A DNA stretch of 64,000 nt, from assembly GCA_052168355.1 (NCBI GenBank), contig JBQLZQ010000023.1, forward strand, positions 12,890-76,889. The letters are read 5' to 3'. The DNA comes from JBQLZQ01 sp052168355 (GTDB taxonomy: Bacteria; Pseudomonadota; Alphaproteobacteria; DSM-16000; Inquilinaceae). Of this stretch, positions 1 through 7,624 are shown one piece after another (within the stretch, counting starts at the first letter, position 1; each line of letters opens with the position of its first letter). A model generated the notes under the pieces. That model saw nothing but the letters and a program-made list of their open reading frames with translations, was not told where the DNA came from and ran no database searches. Made by a program: the position numbers and the translations under genes.

Positions 1-921
1 GGGCTGCGTCGCCAACTGGCCGGCGACATCGGCTTTGTCATGCCGTCGGTCCGCATCCAGGACAACCTTCAGCTGCCACCCAACACCTATGTGGTTCGGG
101 CCAAGGAGATCGAGGCCGGTCGCGGCGAGGTCCGGCCGAACATGCTGCTGATCATGGATCCGCGCGGCGAACCCATCACCATGCCCGGCGAGGCGACGAC
201 GGAGCCGACCTTCGGCCTGCCGGCCATGTGGATCGATTCCGCCCACCGCGAAGAGGCGACGTTCAAGGGCTACACCATCGTCGATGCCCAGACGGTGGTG
301 ACCACCCATCTGACCGAGATCATCAAGGATCAGATGCCCGAGCTTCTGTCCTATGTCGAAACCCAGAAGCTGCTGGACGAGCTGGACAAGGAGCACCAGA
401 AGCTGGTCGGCGACGTGGTGCCGGCCCAGATTTCCGTCGGCGGTCTGCAGCGCATTCTTCAGAACCTGCTGGCCGAGCGGGTGTCCGTCCGCGACCTGCC
501 GACGATCCTGGAGGGCGTGGCGGAGGCGTGTGGGTACACCCGCAACGTCAACGCCATCACCGAGCATGTTCGGTCGCGGTTGGCCCGGCAGATCAGTGGC
601 AGCGCCACCAACGAACAGGGGTTCATCCCGCTGGTCACCCTGTCCCCCGGCTGGGAACAGGCGTTCGCCGAGGCGATCGTCGGCGAAGGCGACGACCGCC
701 AGTTGGCCATGGCGCCAAGCCGTCTCCAGGAATTCATCTCGACCGTCCGCGAGACGTTCGAGCGCCATGCCATGATGGGCGAGGCGCCGGTGCTGCTGAC
801 AAGCCCGGGGATCCGCGCCTATGTCCGCTCCATCGTCGAGCGGTTCCGTCCGTCGACGGTGGTCATGTCGCAGAACGAGATCCACCCCAAGGCCAAGATC
901 AGAACCCTTGGCCAGATATAA
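1..921 (+). CDS. flhA: Flagellar export protein FlhA, C-terminal part (cut by window start)
   Basis: The reading frame is open from base 1, so only the last 306 residues are visible. The part before the first ATG (base 40) reads GLRRQLAGDIGFV and continues into MPSVRIQDNLQL, the typical opening of the FlhA cytoplasmic domain, which docks chaperone-substrate complexes at the flagellar type III export gate. The membrane half lies upstream of the window. It is followed after 12 bases by flhF on the same strand, the usual order in polar-flagellated bacteria. The ATG at base 40 is internal and should not be taken as the start. Confidence 0.95.
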   Translation, partial: GLRRQLAGDIGFVMPSVRIQDNLQLPPNTYVVRAKEIEAGRGEVRPNMLLIMDPRGEPITMPGEATTEPTFGLPAMWIDSAHREEATFKGYTIVDAQTVVTTHLTEIIKDQMPELLSYVETQKLLDELDKEHQKLVGDVVPAQISVGGLQRILQNLLAERVSVRDLPTILEGVAEACGYTRNVNAITEHVRSRLARQISGSATNEQGFIPLVTLSPGWEQAFAEAIVGEGDDRQLAMAPSRLQEFISTVRETFERHAMMGEAPVLLTSPGIRAYVRSIVERFRPSTVVMSQNEIHPKAKIRTLGQI

Positions 922-933
922 AGAAGCCCTGCC

Positions 934-1932
934 GTGCGCCTGAAATCCTATACATCCCAAACCATCGCGGGCGCCATGGCGCAGATCCGCGAGGAATTGG
1001 GCGATGACGCGATCATCGTCGCCAGCCGCGGCGACGGCGAGGGTGGCGTGCGGGTCACGGCGGCGATCGACGAAGCGGTGTTGGCCGAACGGGCCCGCCT
1101 GCGCGCCGCCCGGGACGCCATCGACAAGGCGGCGTCCATCGAGCCGACCATCGATGTCGCCTATCGCGCCATGAAGGACAATGGCGTGCCGGTGGCCATC
1201 GGCGAGGCGATCCTGGATCTGATCGCCGGGTTCGAGACCACCGACCCGGTGCGCGCGCTGGCGGCGGCGCTGCGCCAGACCTTCCGCTTCGACCCGCTCG
1301 ACGAGATGACCCAGAAAACCCCGCTGATGCTGGTCGGGCCACCGGGGGCCGGCAAGACCCAGACGGCCGTCAAGCTGGCGGCGCGGGCCATGGTCGAAAA
1401 CCACACCGTCGCCCTGATGAGCTGCGATACCGGACGGGCCGGCGGACTGTTGCCGCTGGCGGCCTTCGCCCATGCCCTCAAAATGGAGGTCGTCGCGGTT
1501 TCCGACCCCTCGGCCTTGGCGGCGGGCCTGCGCGACGCCGCCGACCGCGATCTGACCGTCATCGACGGACCGGGCCGAAACCACCTGAACACCAGGGAGA
1601 TGGTCGAGCTGGGCCGCTACATCGTCGCCGGCCGGGTGGAGCCCCTCCTGATCCTGCCGGCGGGTCTGGATCCGATCGGGGCGGCCGATATCGCCGGCAG
1701 CTACGCCGATGTCGGCGCCCGTCGGATGATCGTGACGCGCATCGACCTCACCAGGCGCCTGGGCAGTGTGCTGGCCGCCGCCTTTGCCGCCGGCATCGCG
1801 TTTGCCGAGACCAGCGACACCAACGCCATCAGGGACGGCCTGATGCCGGCGACGCCGATGAATCTGGCGCGGCTGCTTCTGCCGGGCCGGATCCCGGCCC
1901 CCGAAAACGCGCTGGCCACGGCCCGGCAATGA
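934..1932 (+). CDS. flhF: Flagellar biosynthesis SRP-type GTPase FlhF
   Basis: 332 residues with a GTG start. The N-terminus (MRLKSYTSQTIAGAMAQIRE, then LGDDAIIVASR) is the classic FlhF opening, followed by a linker and an SRP-type G domain with P-loop GPPGAGKT at about residues 135-142. The later SCDTGRAGG and VIDGPGRN segments occupy the positions of the other nucleotide-binding motifs. FlhF is a membrane-associated GTPase that sets the site and number of polar flagella. It lies 12 bases after flhA and is probably co-transcribed. No FlhG/MinD-like partner follows here; the next gene is FliK-like. Confidence 0.93.
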   Translation: MRLKSYTSQTIAGAMAQIREELGDDAIIVASRGDGEGGVRVTAAIDEAVLAERARLRAARDAIDKAASIEPTIDVAYRAMKDNGVPVAIGEAILDLIAGFETTDPVRALAAALRQTFRFDPLDEMTQKTPLMLVGPPGAGKTQTAVKLAARAMVENHTVALMSCDTGRAGGLLPLAAFAHALKMEVVAVSDPSALAAGLRDAADRDLTVIDGPGRNHLNTREMVELGRYIVAGRVEPLLILPAGLDPIGAADIAGSYADVGARRMIVTRIDLTRRLGSVLAAAFAAGIAFAETSDTNAIRDGLMPATPMNLARLLLPGRIPAPENALATARQ

Positions 1933-1972
1933 AGCGCTTGGCGCCCGCCATGCCCTTGACGGCGACCGTCCG

Positions 1973-3547
1973 GTGAGCGGGCCGCCGCCGGTCTCGGGGC
2001 TTCCAGCGGGCGCCGCGGGCGCGCCGTCGGTCGCCGCGACAGCCGCGGACGTCGTCGTTTCGGCGACCCTCAGATCGGCGTCCGACACCCTGCTCCAGCG
2101 CCTCGCCGCGCTGCCCCGGGCCATCGTGATCACCGGCACCGTACTGGCGCAGTCGGCCGATGGGACGGCCCGGCTGCGGACCCAGTTCGGCGAAGTGGGC
2201 GTGCGGCTGCCCGTTCTGCTGGTCCCCGATCGGCCGGTCACCATTCAGGTCCCGGCCCAGTCGGCGCCCAGCTCCACCGCCGCCATACGCCTGCCGCTGG
2301 ATGTCCGCGCCGTTCTTCCCCCCGGCACCGTGTTGACGCCCGAGGCCCCGTCACAGCCGGCGGTCGCCACCCGCACCACGCCACAGGCTCCTCCGGCGCC
2401 GCTGCGGGGTGCTCCGCCCTCGCCGGCATCCGGGGGGCCCCCCGGCGCGGCCCCACCGCCGGCGCCCGCCCTGGCGGCCGCGACGGCGCCCCTGCCCGGC
2501 CCGGGATCCGGTCTGGCCAGCGTCGTGGCCGGCCAGCCCGCCGCGCCGTCCGTCGCCCCGGCGGCGACCGCCGCTCCGTCGAGCCCCGGTGGGCCAACGG
2601 CCCCGGCCCAGGGCGGCGGCGCCCCAACCGCCCCCTCCCTAGCGCCGGCCGCGGCGGGACCGGTGGCCGCCGCCCGCACCGTGCCGCCGCCGGCCGTGCC
2701 GGCCAGCCCCGCCGCGCCAACGGCGCCGGCCAGCCCCGCGGTGAAGGGAATCCCGTCCGCCGGCGCTCCACCCGGTCCCCCCGCGCCCGCCGCGGGATCG
2801 GGACCGGTGTCGGTATTGGCCAGGGAGGTGGCCACCGCAATGGCCGGCGCCGCCGAACGCGGCCTCGCCGTCGCCCGGCCGATACCGGCCCCCCTGCCGC
2901 CGCTGGACGCAGGACCGTCTGCGCTGCCGGCCCTGCGGGAGGTTCTGACCACCCTGGCGGCCATGGATTCCGCCCTGTCCCGCCACCTGACCCAATCCGT
3001 CCTGCCCCAGCCCGGCCCGCAGATGTCTCCGGGTGTTCTGTTCTTCCTGTCGGCCGTGCGCGGCGGCGATCTTCGCACCTGGTTGGGCGACCGCGCGTCG
3101 CGCCTGCTGGAGACCGCGGGAAAGGGCGATCTCATCGCCCGGGCCGGCGCCGAGCTCGGCCAGACGGGCCGCGCCGGGCCCGAGCCGATGGCCGGCGAAT
3201 GGCGCAGCCACACTGTGCCGGTGCTGCATGACGGGCGTCTGACCCCCATGCACATCCATATCCAGCGCTCGATCGACGGCCGTGGCCAGACACCGGGCCA
3301 AAGCCGCGACGCCGAGCAGAGGTTCGTTCTGGATCTGGATTTGAGCCGCCTAGGCGCCGTCCAGGTCGACGGCCGGCTGCGGCGGACCCGGTTCGACCTG
3401 ATCCTACGCAGCCAGCGGGCCTTGCCGCCAGAGATGCGGAGCGAAGTGTCGTCCCTGTTCGGTTCGGTATGCGAAGCCAGCGGCCTGACCGGGCACCTGG
3501 CCTGCCAGGCCGGCGGCCACGACTGGATGAGACTGCGGCGGTCGTAG
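1973..3547 (+). CDS. FliK-like flagellar hook-length control protein
   Basis: 524 residues with a GTG start. The first 110 residues form a compact region, then comes an extreme Pro/Ala/Gly-rich stretch (about residues 110-290), then a folded C-terminal domain (about residues 380-524) containing VLHDGRLTPMHIHIQ and DLDLSRLGAVQVDGRL. That layout of a disordered ruler-like middle and a C-terminal Flg_hook-type domain is typical of FliK, which measures hook length and switches export specificity. Its place between flhF and fliJ/fliI supports this. The low-complexity middle creates long antisense frames that are not genes. The family is inferred from the C-terminal pattern and context; the sequence is too divergent for full certainty. 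Confidence 0.7.
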   Translation: MSGPPPVSGLPAGAAGAPSVAATAADVVVSATLRSASDTLLQRLAALPRAIVITGTVLAQSADGTARLRTQFGEVGVRLPVLLVPDRPVTIQVPAQSAPSSTAAIRLPLDVRAVLPPGTVLTPEAPSQPAVATRTTPQAPPAPLRGAPPSPASGGPPGAAPPPAPALAAATAPLPGPGSGLASVVAGQPAAPSVAPAATAAPSSPGGPTAPAQGGGAPTAPSLAPAAAGPVAAARTVPPPAVPASPAAPTAPASPAVKGIPSAGAPPGPPAPAAGSGPVSVLAREVATAMAGAAERGLAVARPIPAPLPPLDAGPSALPALREVLTTLAAMDSALSRHLTQSVLPQPGPQMSPGVLFFLSAVRGGDLRTWLGDRASRLLETAGKGDLIARAGAELGQTGRAGPEPMAGEWRSHTVPVLHDGRLTPMHIHIQRSIDGRGQTPGQSRDAEQRFVLDLDLSRLGAVQVDGRLRRTRFDLILRSQRALPPEMRSEVSSLFGSVCEASGLTGHLACQAGGHDWMRLRRS

Positions 3548-3592
3548 AGCTCGGTCGACCGGTACCGGCCGGCGGCGCTTTCTTCCTCCCCC

Positions 3593-4024
3593 CTACTCCG
3601 CCTCCATCGCCGACCGGCGGCGTTCGAACTGGGTGGCGGCGACCTCATCCAGGGTCAGGCGTTCCTGGCGTTCGAGGCGGCGCGTTTCGGCCCGCATCCG
3701 TTCTTCCTGAGCCAGCTCGTATCGCTTGAGCTCCCGAAAGGACTCCGTGATCGCGTCGTGGGCGGCGGCGATCTGCCGGCCGATCTCATCGAGGGTCTGT
3801 GTCAGATGGCGTTCGCGGGCCAGGATCGACTGGATATAAGGACCGATGCCCAAGGCCGGACCGTCGGTCCGGCTCGCGGCCTCGCGCTCGCGCGTCAGAT
3901 CGGCCTGAAGCCGGCCGATCTCGCCCTTGATGCGATCGGCCAGGGCCTGGAGCTCCGCCTGCGTCCGGCGCTTTTCGTCAAGCTGCCAGCGGTGCAGGCG
4001 GATCAGGCTCTCGAGCTGTTTCAC
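3593..4024 (-). CDS. fliJ: Flagellar export chaperone-like FliJ
   Basis: 143 residues, almost wholly charged and helical, predicted to be a long antiparallel coiled coil. It opens MKQLESLIRLHRWQLDEKRR, close to the usual FliJ start (LxxLxRLRxxxLDExRR). FliJ is a soluble component of the flagellar type III export ATPase complex that links FliI to FlhA. Its ATG overlaps the fliI stop by four bases (ATGA, 4021-4024), so translation is probably coupled. It converges on the FliK-like gene, with 45 bases between the stops. Confidence 0.85.
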   Translation of the reverse strand: MKQLESLIRLHRWQLDEKRRTQAELQALADRIKGEIGRLQADLTREREAASRTDGPALGIGPYIQSILARERHLTQTLDEIGRQIAAAHDAITESFRELKRYELAQEERMRAETRRLERQERLTLDEVAATQFERRRSAMEAE

Positions 4025-5379
4025 GCCGTGTCCTCGTTCTCGGCGTTATCCGGAGCCGCGCCAACGGTCCCCGGAGCCGGCATGTCCAAGATATCAGCCA
4101 GCCGGGCATAGCCGTCGGCAAGCGTCGTCCGGTCGTTCTTGTCCTGGTTGAGGAACGCCTCCAGCGCCGGGGCGTGGTCGATGGCCTCGTCGACCTTCTC
4201 GTCGCTGCCCTTGCGGTAGGCGCCCAGACGGATCATCTCGGCCATGTCCTCATAGGTCGACAGCAGGCTCCGCGCCCGGGCGACCAGGGCGTTTTCGTCG
4301 TCGGTATTGCAATTGGGCATGGTCCGCGACACCGACCGCAGCACGTTGATGGCCGGGTAACGGCCGCGTTCGGCGATGGCCCGTTCCAGGACGATATGCC
4401 CGTCGACGATGCCCCGGACCGCGTCGGCGATGGGTTCGTTGTGATCGTCGCCTTCGACCAGGACCGTGAACAGCGCCGTGATGGTGCCCTCGTCCGTCCC
4501 CGGCCCGGCCCGCTCCAGCAACCGCGGCAGCTCGCCGAAGGTCGAGGGCGGGTATCCCTTGGTGGTCGGCGGCTCGCCCGCCGACAGGCCGATCTCCCGC
4601 TGGGCCATGGCAAACCGGGTCAGGCTGTCCATCATGCACAGCACATGGCGCCCCTGGTCGCGGAAATACTCTGCCACCGCCAGGGTCGTATAGGCGGCCT
4701 GCCGGCGCATCAGGGGCGGTTCATCCGACGTGGCCACGACGATGACGCTGCGGGCCAGCCCTTCGGGACCCAGATCGTCCTCGATGAACTCCTGAACCTC
4801 GCGGCCGCGCTCGCCGATCAGCCCGATGACATTGATGTCGGCTTCGGTGTACTTGGCCAGCATGGACATCAGGACCGATTTGCCGACGCCCGAGCCGGCG
4901 AAGATGCCCATTCGCTGGCCCCGACAGCAGGAAACGAAGGTGTTCAGGGTGCGTACGCCCAGATCCACCTTACCGCCGACCCGGCCTCGCGTATGAGCCA
5001 TGGGCGGCTTGTTGCGCAGGGGCGCCGCCGTCCGGCCCGGCAGCAGCGGTCCCTTGCCGTCGATCGGTTCACCCAGGGCATTGATCACCCGCCCCAGCCA
5101 GGTACTGGCCGGGAATATCGCCGGTTCGGCGGCCGCCACCTCGGCCCGGCAGCCCAGGCCGATCCCCTCCACCGGCCCCAGCGGCATCAGCAGGGCCCGC
5201 CCGGCCCGGAATCCGACCACTTCGCAGGGAACCCGACGGTTGGCCCGGGTGCGGATGATACAGCGCCCCCCGACGCTGAGATGACGCTCCACGCCGCCGA
5301 CCTCCACCAGCAGCCCCAGAACCGCGGTCACGCGGCCGTAATGGGTCACGGGCTGGATCGTATCGACGAGATCGGACAT
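4021..5379 (-). CDS. fliI: Flagellum-specific export ATPase FliI
   Basis: 452 residues from the chosen ATG at 5379 (MSDLVDTIQPVTHYGRVTAV); the frame is open to 5448, but the extra residues do not match the family and 5379 fits FliI N-termini better. Core F1-ATPase-beta-like features are present: P-loop GIFAGSGVGKSVLMSM, Walker B region HVLCMMDSLTRFAMAQREIGL, and SAGEPPTTKGYPPS. FliI energises export of flagellar rod, hook and filament proteins. It forms a two-gene unit with fliJ and is transcribed away from ctrA across an AT-rich region rich in TTAA sites, which suggests CtrA or a related regulator controls it. Confidence 0.95.
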   Translation of the reverse strand: MSDLVDTIQPVTHYGRVTAVLGLLVEVGGVERHLSVGGRCIIRTRANRRVPCEVVGFRAGRALLMPLGPVEGIGLGCRAEVAAAEPAIFPASTWLGRVINALGEPIDGKGPLLPGRTAAPLRNKPPMAHTRGRVGGKVDLGVRTLNTFVSCCRGQRMGIFAGSGVGKSVLMSMLAKYTEADINVIGLIGERGREVQEFIEDDLGPEGLARSVIVVATSDEPPLMRRQAAYTTLAVAEYFRDQGRHVLCMMDSLTRFAMAQREIGLSAGEPPTTKGYPPSTFGELPRLLERAGPGTDEGTITALFTVLVEGDDHNEPIADAVRGIVDGHIVLERAIAERGRYPAINVLRSVSRTMPNCNTDDENALVARARSLLSTYEDMAEMIRLGAYRKGSDEKVDEAIDHAPALEAFLNQDKNDRTTLADGYARLADILDMPAPGTVGAAPDNAENEDTA

Positions 5380-5537
5380 GGCGGCGAGCGGCGACAGCAC
5401 GGAAAAGGGCATCCATCTCATCTTTAAGGGGGCACGGAAGGCCGCCATCGGCCGCCGAAAAATCGGCTAACAATCGCAGGGCCGGCGTTAAGGCTACGTA
5501 AAATCAAAAAAGAATTGATGTTCGGCTTTACCTTTCG

Positions 5538-5565
5538 TTAATCAATGGGCATTAACCTTTATTAA
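5538..5565. promoter_or_regulatory. Cluster of TTAA sites between fliI and ctrA (possible CtrA binding)
   Basis: In the shared fliI/ctrA upstream region there are three TTAA tetramers, at 5538-5541, 5552-5555 (as TTAACC) and 5562-5565, spaced by 10 and 6 bases. The known CtrA box is TTAA-N7-TTAA, so the spacing is not exact, but the local AT-rich patch in GC-rich DNA and the position in front of ctrA fit autoregulation. This is an inference from motif and position only. Confidence 0.4.
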
Positions 5566-5667
5566 GCGCCTTGAAAGGGCTGCGGTGCCGAACCGGTGAG
5601 CGGAGCGCACGGTAAACCGGGGCGACGAAACGCGTCATTCGACGGATTGAAAAAGAGGACGATGGGC

Positions 5668-6384
5668 ATGCGGGTTTTACTGGTTGAGGACGACAGCACG
5701 GTCGCCAAGAGCATTGAGTTGATGCTTCAGTCGGACGGTTTCATCGTCGACACGACCGATCTTGGCGAAGACGGCCTGGAAATCGGGAAGCTCTACGATT
5801 ACGATATTATCATCCTGGATCTGATGCTGCCGGACATCGACGGCTACGAAGTGTTGCGGCGGTTCCGATCGGCGCGGGTCGAGACACCCATCCTGATCCT
5901 GTCCGGTCTCAACGAGCTGGACCACAAGATCAAGGGCCTGGGCGTCGGCGCCGACGACTACCTGACCAAGCCGTTCGACAAGCGGGAACTGGTGGCGCGC
6001 ATCCACGCCATCGTCCGCCGCTCCAAGGGCCATCCGGACAACATCATCCGCACGGGCCGCCTGACCGTCAATCTGGATACCCGTACGGTCGAGGTCGACT
6101 CCCAGCCCCTGCACCTGACGGGCAAGGAATACGGCATCCTGGAGCTTCTGTCCCTGCGCAAGGGCACGACCCTGACCAAGGAGATGTTCCTGAACCATCT
6201 CTATGGCGGCATGGACGAGCCGGAACTCAAGATCATCGACGTCTTTGTGTGCAAGCTGCGCAAGAAGCTGTCGGCCGCGACCACCGGCGAGAACTATATC
6301 GAGACGGTCTGGGGCCGCGGCTACGTGCTGCGCGACCCGAACACGGTCGAAGACCGTCAGGCCAAGCAGGCCGTCACCGCCTGA
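5668..6384 (+). CDS. ctrA: Cell cycle response regulator CtrA
   Basis: 238 residues from ATG 5668, chosen because AAGAGGA (5653-5659) lies eight bases upstream; the frame is open to 5596. The receiver domain (residues 1-118) starts MRVLLVEDDST and has the phospho-acceptor Asp51 in DLMLPDIDGYE. The C-terminal winged-helix OmpR-type domain reads LTGKEYGILELLSLRKGTTLTKEMFLNHLYGG in its core, a signature of CtrA orthologues. CtrA controls replication, division and motility genes in Alphaproteobacteria and is phosphorylated via CckA-ChpT; chpT is in this same window at 14922. In many Rhodospirillales CtrA is non-essential and mainly regulates motility, which fits its location beside flagellar genes. 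Confidence 0.95.
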   Translation: MRVLLVEDDSTVAKSIELMLQSDGFIVDTTDLGEDGLEIGKLYDYDIIILDLMLPDIDGYEVLRRFRSARVETPILILSGLNELDHKIKGLGVGADDYLTKPFDKRELVARIHAIVRRSKGHPDNIIRTGRLTVNLDTRTVEVDSQPLHLTGKEYGILELLSLRKGTTLTKEMFLNHLYGGMDEPELKIIDVFVCKLRKKLSAATTGENYIETVWGRGYVLRDPNTVEDRQAKQAVTA

Positions 6385-6444
6385 TACCGCCCGCGGCAGG
6401 GTCGGGCTCCCGCGGGAGCCCCCCCGGCGCCGCGGTTCGCGGCT

Positions 6445-6951
6445 TCACGCGCCGCGTCGGGCCTGAAGTTCCGACAGGATCTCGGCGAGGATATCCATTC
6501 CCGATCCCCAGCCGCGATCGAGCCCGGCCATCGCGGCGGCAAAGCAGGCTTTTTCGGCCTCGGTGGCCTCATGCGGCGTCCAGGTCAGGCGCAGCGCGGT
6601 CCGATCGCCCGCATCGTCGAACGTCACCGTGGTCAGCAGAACCCGGGGCCAGTCGGCCATCATCGGGTTGGCGATGATGAGCCAATCTGCATCGGTCGTC
6701 GCATGCCGCCAAGCCAGCCGTTCGGGCGGCGACACCTCGGTGAAGTCCATCCGTTCAAAACTGGACCGGCCACCCCATCGCATCTCGTTCAGCCACACCC
6801 CGCCGGGTCTCACGTCCAGCGTGTGGACGACGGTCTGCACGTGCGGCCCATACCAGCGCGCCACCAGGGCCGGATCGGTCCATGCCCTCCAGACCAGCGC
6901 GCGGGGGGCGTCAAAGGTCCGCTCCAGCACATAGGTCGGCGCCTCACTCAC
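6445..6951 (-). CDS. AHSA1/START-like (SRPBCC) domain protein
   Basis: 168 residues, start GTG at 6951. The opening VLERTFDAPRALVWRAWTDPALVARWYGP and the later DVRPGGVW and GxDRGWGSGMDIL segments are typical of the AHSA1 (activator of Hsp90 ATPase homology) branch of the START/SRPBCC ligand-binding fold. Such proteins bind small hydrophobic ligands; the ligand cannot be told here. Its GTG overlaps the stop of the upstream ArsR gene (GTGA), so the two are translationally coupled, a very common pairing. Expression is probably controlled by that regulator. Confidence 0.85.
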   Translation of the reverse strand: MSEAPTYVLERTFDAPRALVWRAWTDPALVARWYGPHVQTVVHTLDVRPGGVWLNEMRWGGRSSFERMDFTEVSPPERLAWRHATTDADWLIIANPMMADWPRVLLTTVTFDDAGDRTALRLTWTPHEATEAEKACFAAAMAGLDRGWGSGMDILAEILSELQARRGA

Positions 6952-7316
6952 GATGGGTCCTTTTCGGGGTCGGCGGCCCTCAGTTCCGTCAGCAGGGTGT
7001 CCAGCCGATCGAAACGCAACGACCAGAATTGCCTGAAGTCCTCGAGCCAGGCCACGGCGGCCCGCATCGGTTCGGCCCGCAGGCGCGCGGGCCGGCGCGG
7101 CCCATCGATGTCTCGCCGGATCAGTCCGGCGCGCTCGAGCACCTTCAAGTGCTTGGACACGGCCGGCTGGCTGATCTGGAAGGGGGCCGCGATTTCGCCG
7201 ACCGAGGCCTCGCCCGAAGCCAGCCGCGACAATATCTTCCGGCGGGTGGGGTCCGCCAGCGCCGCGAACACCGCATCGAGTTCCGGCTGGGATGTTTTAT
7301 AACCGAGTCGTTCCAT
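6948..7316 (-). CDS. ArsR-family winged-helix repressor
   Basis: 122 residues from the ATG at 7316; the longer open frame to 7472 has no family similarity. It opens MERLGYKTSQPELDAVFAAL and contains ADPTRRKILSRL and the recognition region ISQPAVSKHLKVLERAGLI, the signature of ArsR/SmtB regulators. No cysteine metal site is evident, so it belongs to the non-metal ArsR types that pair with AHSA1-like genes. The start codon sits inside a palindrome (7315-7330), so the message would be leaderless or nearly so, and the protein probably represses its own operon. Confidence 0.88.
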   Translation of the reverse strand: MERLGYKTSQPELDAVFAALADPTRRKILSRLASGEASVGEIAAPFQISQPAVSKHLKVLERAGLIRRDIDGPRRPARLRAEPMRAAVAWLEDFRQFWSLRFDRLDTLLTELRAADPEKDPS

Positions 7317-7330
7317 AACTTTATGGTTAT
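7315..7330. promoter_or_regulatory. Palindromic operator overlapping the ArsR start codon
   Basis: ATAAC-TTTATG-GTTAT is a perfect 5-bp inverted repeat with a 6-base centre. Its left end overlaps the ATG of the ArsR-family gene. Half sites of this kind are typical binding sites for ArsR regulators paired with AHSA1 genes. Binding here would block transcription of both genes. Confidence 0.65.
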
Positions 7331-7486
7331 CGATCTGGTCGCCGCTGTCAACCCCCGACCGGCGACGGCATCGTCGCTCGGCGGCCTGTGGCGCTGCATC
7401 CCTGCCAGCCCTACTACGATGAAGACGTTGTTCTGATGCTAAAGAACGTTGAGGGAGCCGCTGCCGGATCACCCGTTCAGAGACCT

Positions 7487-7624
7487 TAGAGCGCGATCGT
7501 CATTGGTGGAAGCGGATCCGCTTCCACCAATGACGTGAATCGCTCTCTAACTCTATGAATAGAGTAGGATTCACGCCTTGGGCGGGATCGCCGAAGCGAT
7601 TCCGCCCAAGGCGATCCTGCTCTA
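7487..7624. repeat. Three-hairpin intergenic repeat with terminal inverted repeats
   Basis: This 138-base element is bounded by TAGAGCGCGATCG on the left and the inverse of TAGAGCAGGATCG on the right (11 of 13 identical). Inside are three palindromes: a perfect 36-base one at 7499-7534 (half-site GTCATTGGTGGAAGCGGA), GTGAATC/GATTCAC enclosing CTCTAT/ATAGAG at 7535-7574, and CGCCTTGGGCGG/CCGCCCAAGGCG at 7574-7613. The left 47 bases recur at 63954-64000 with one mismatch. The element carries no open frame. Its right end supplies the TAG stop of the AraC-type gene. It looks like a REP/BIME-like or MITE-like mobile repeat; it could also act as a terminator between the converging transcripts. Confidence 0.8.

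Noticed and set aside
2245..3648. A 467-residue minus-strand frame opposite the FliK-like gene
   Set aside because: Caused by the GC-rich Pro/Ala stretch; the plus-strand frame has the flagellar context and a folded C-terminal domain.
6404..6421. GC-rich palindrome after ctrA (GGGCTCCCGCGGGAGCCC) as a terminator
   Set aside because: No T run follows, so no support for an intrinsic terminator beyond pairing.
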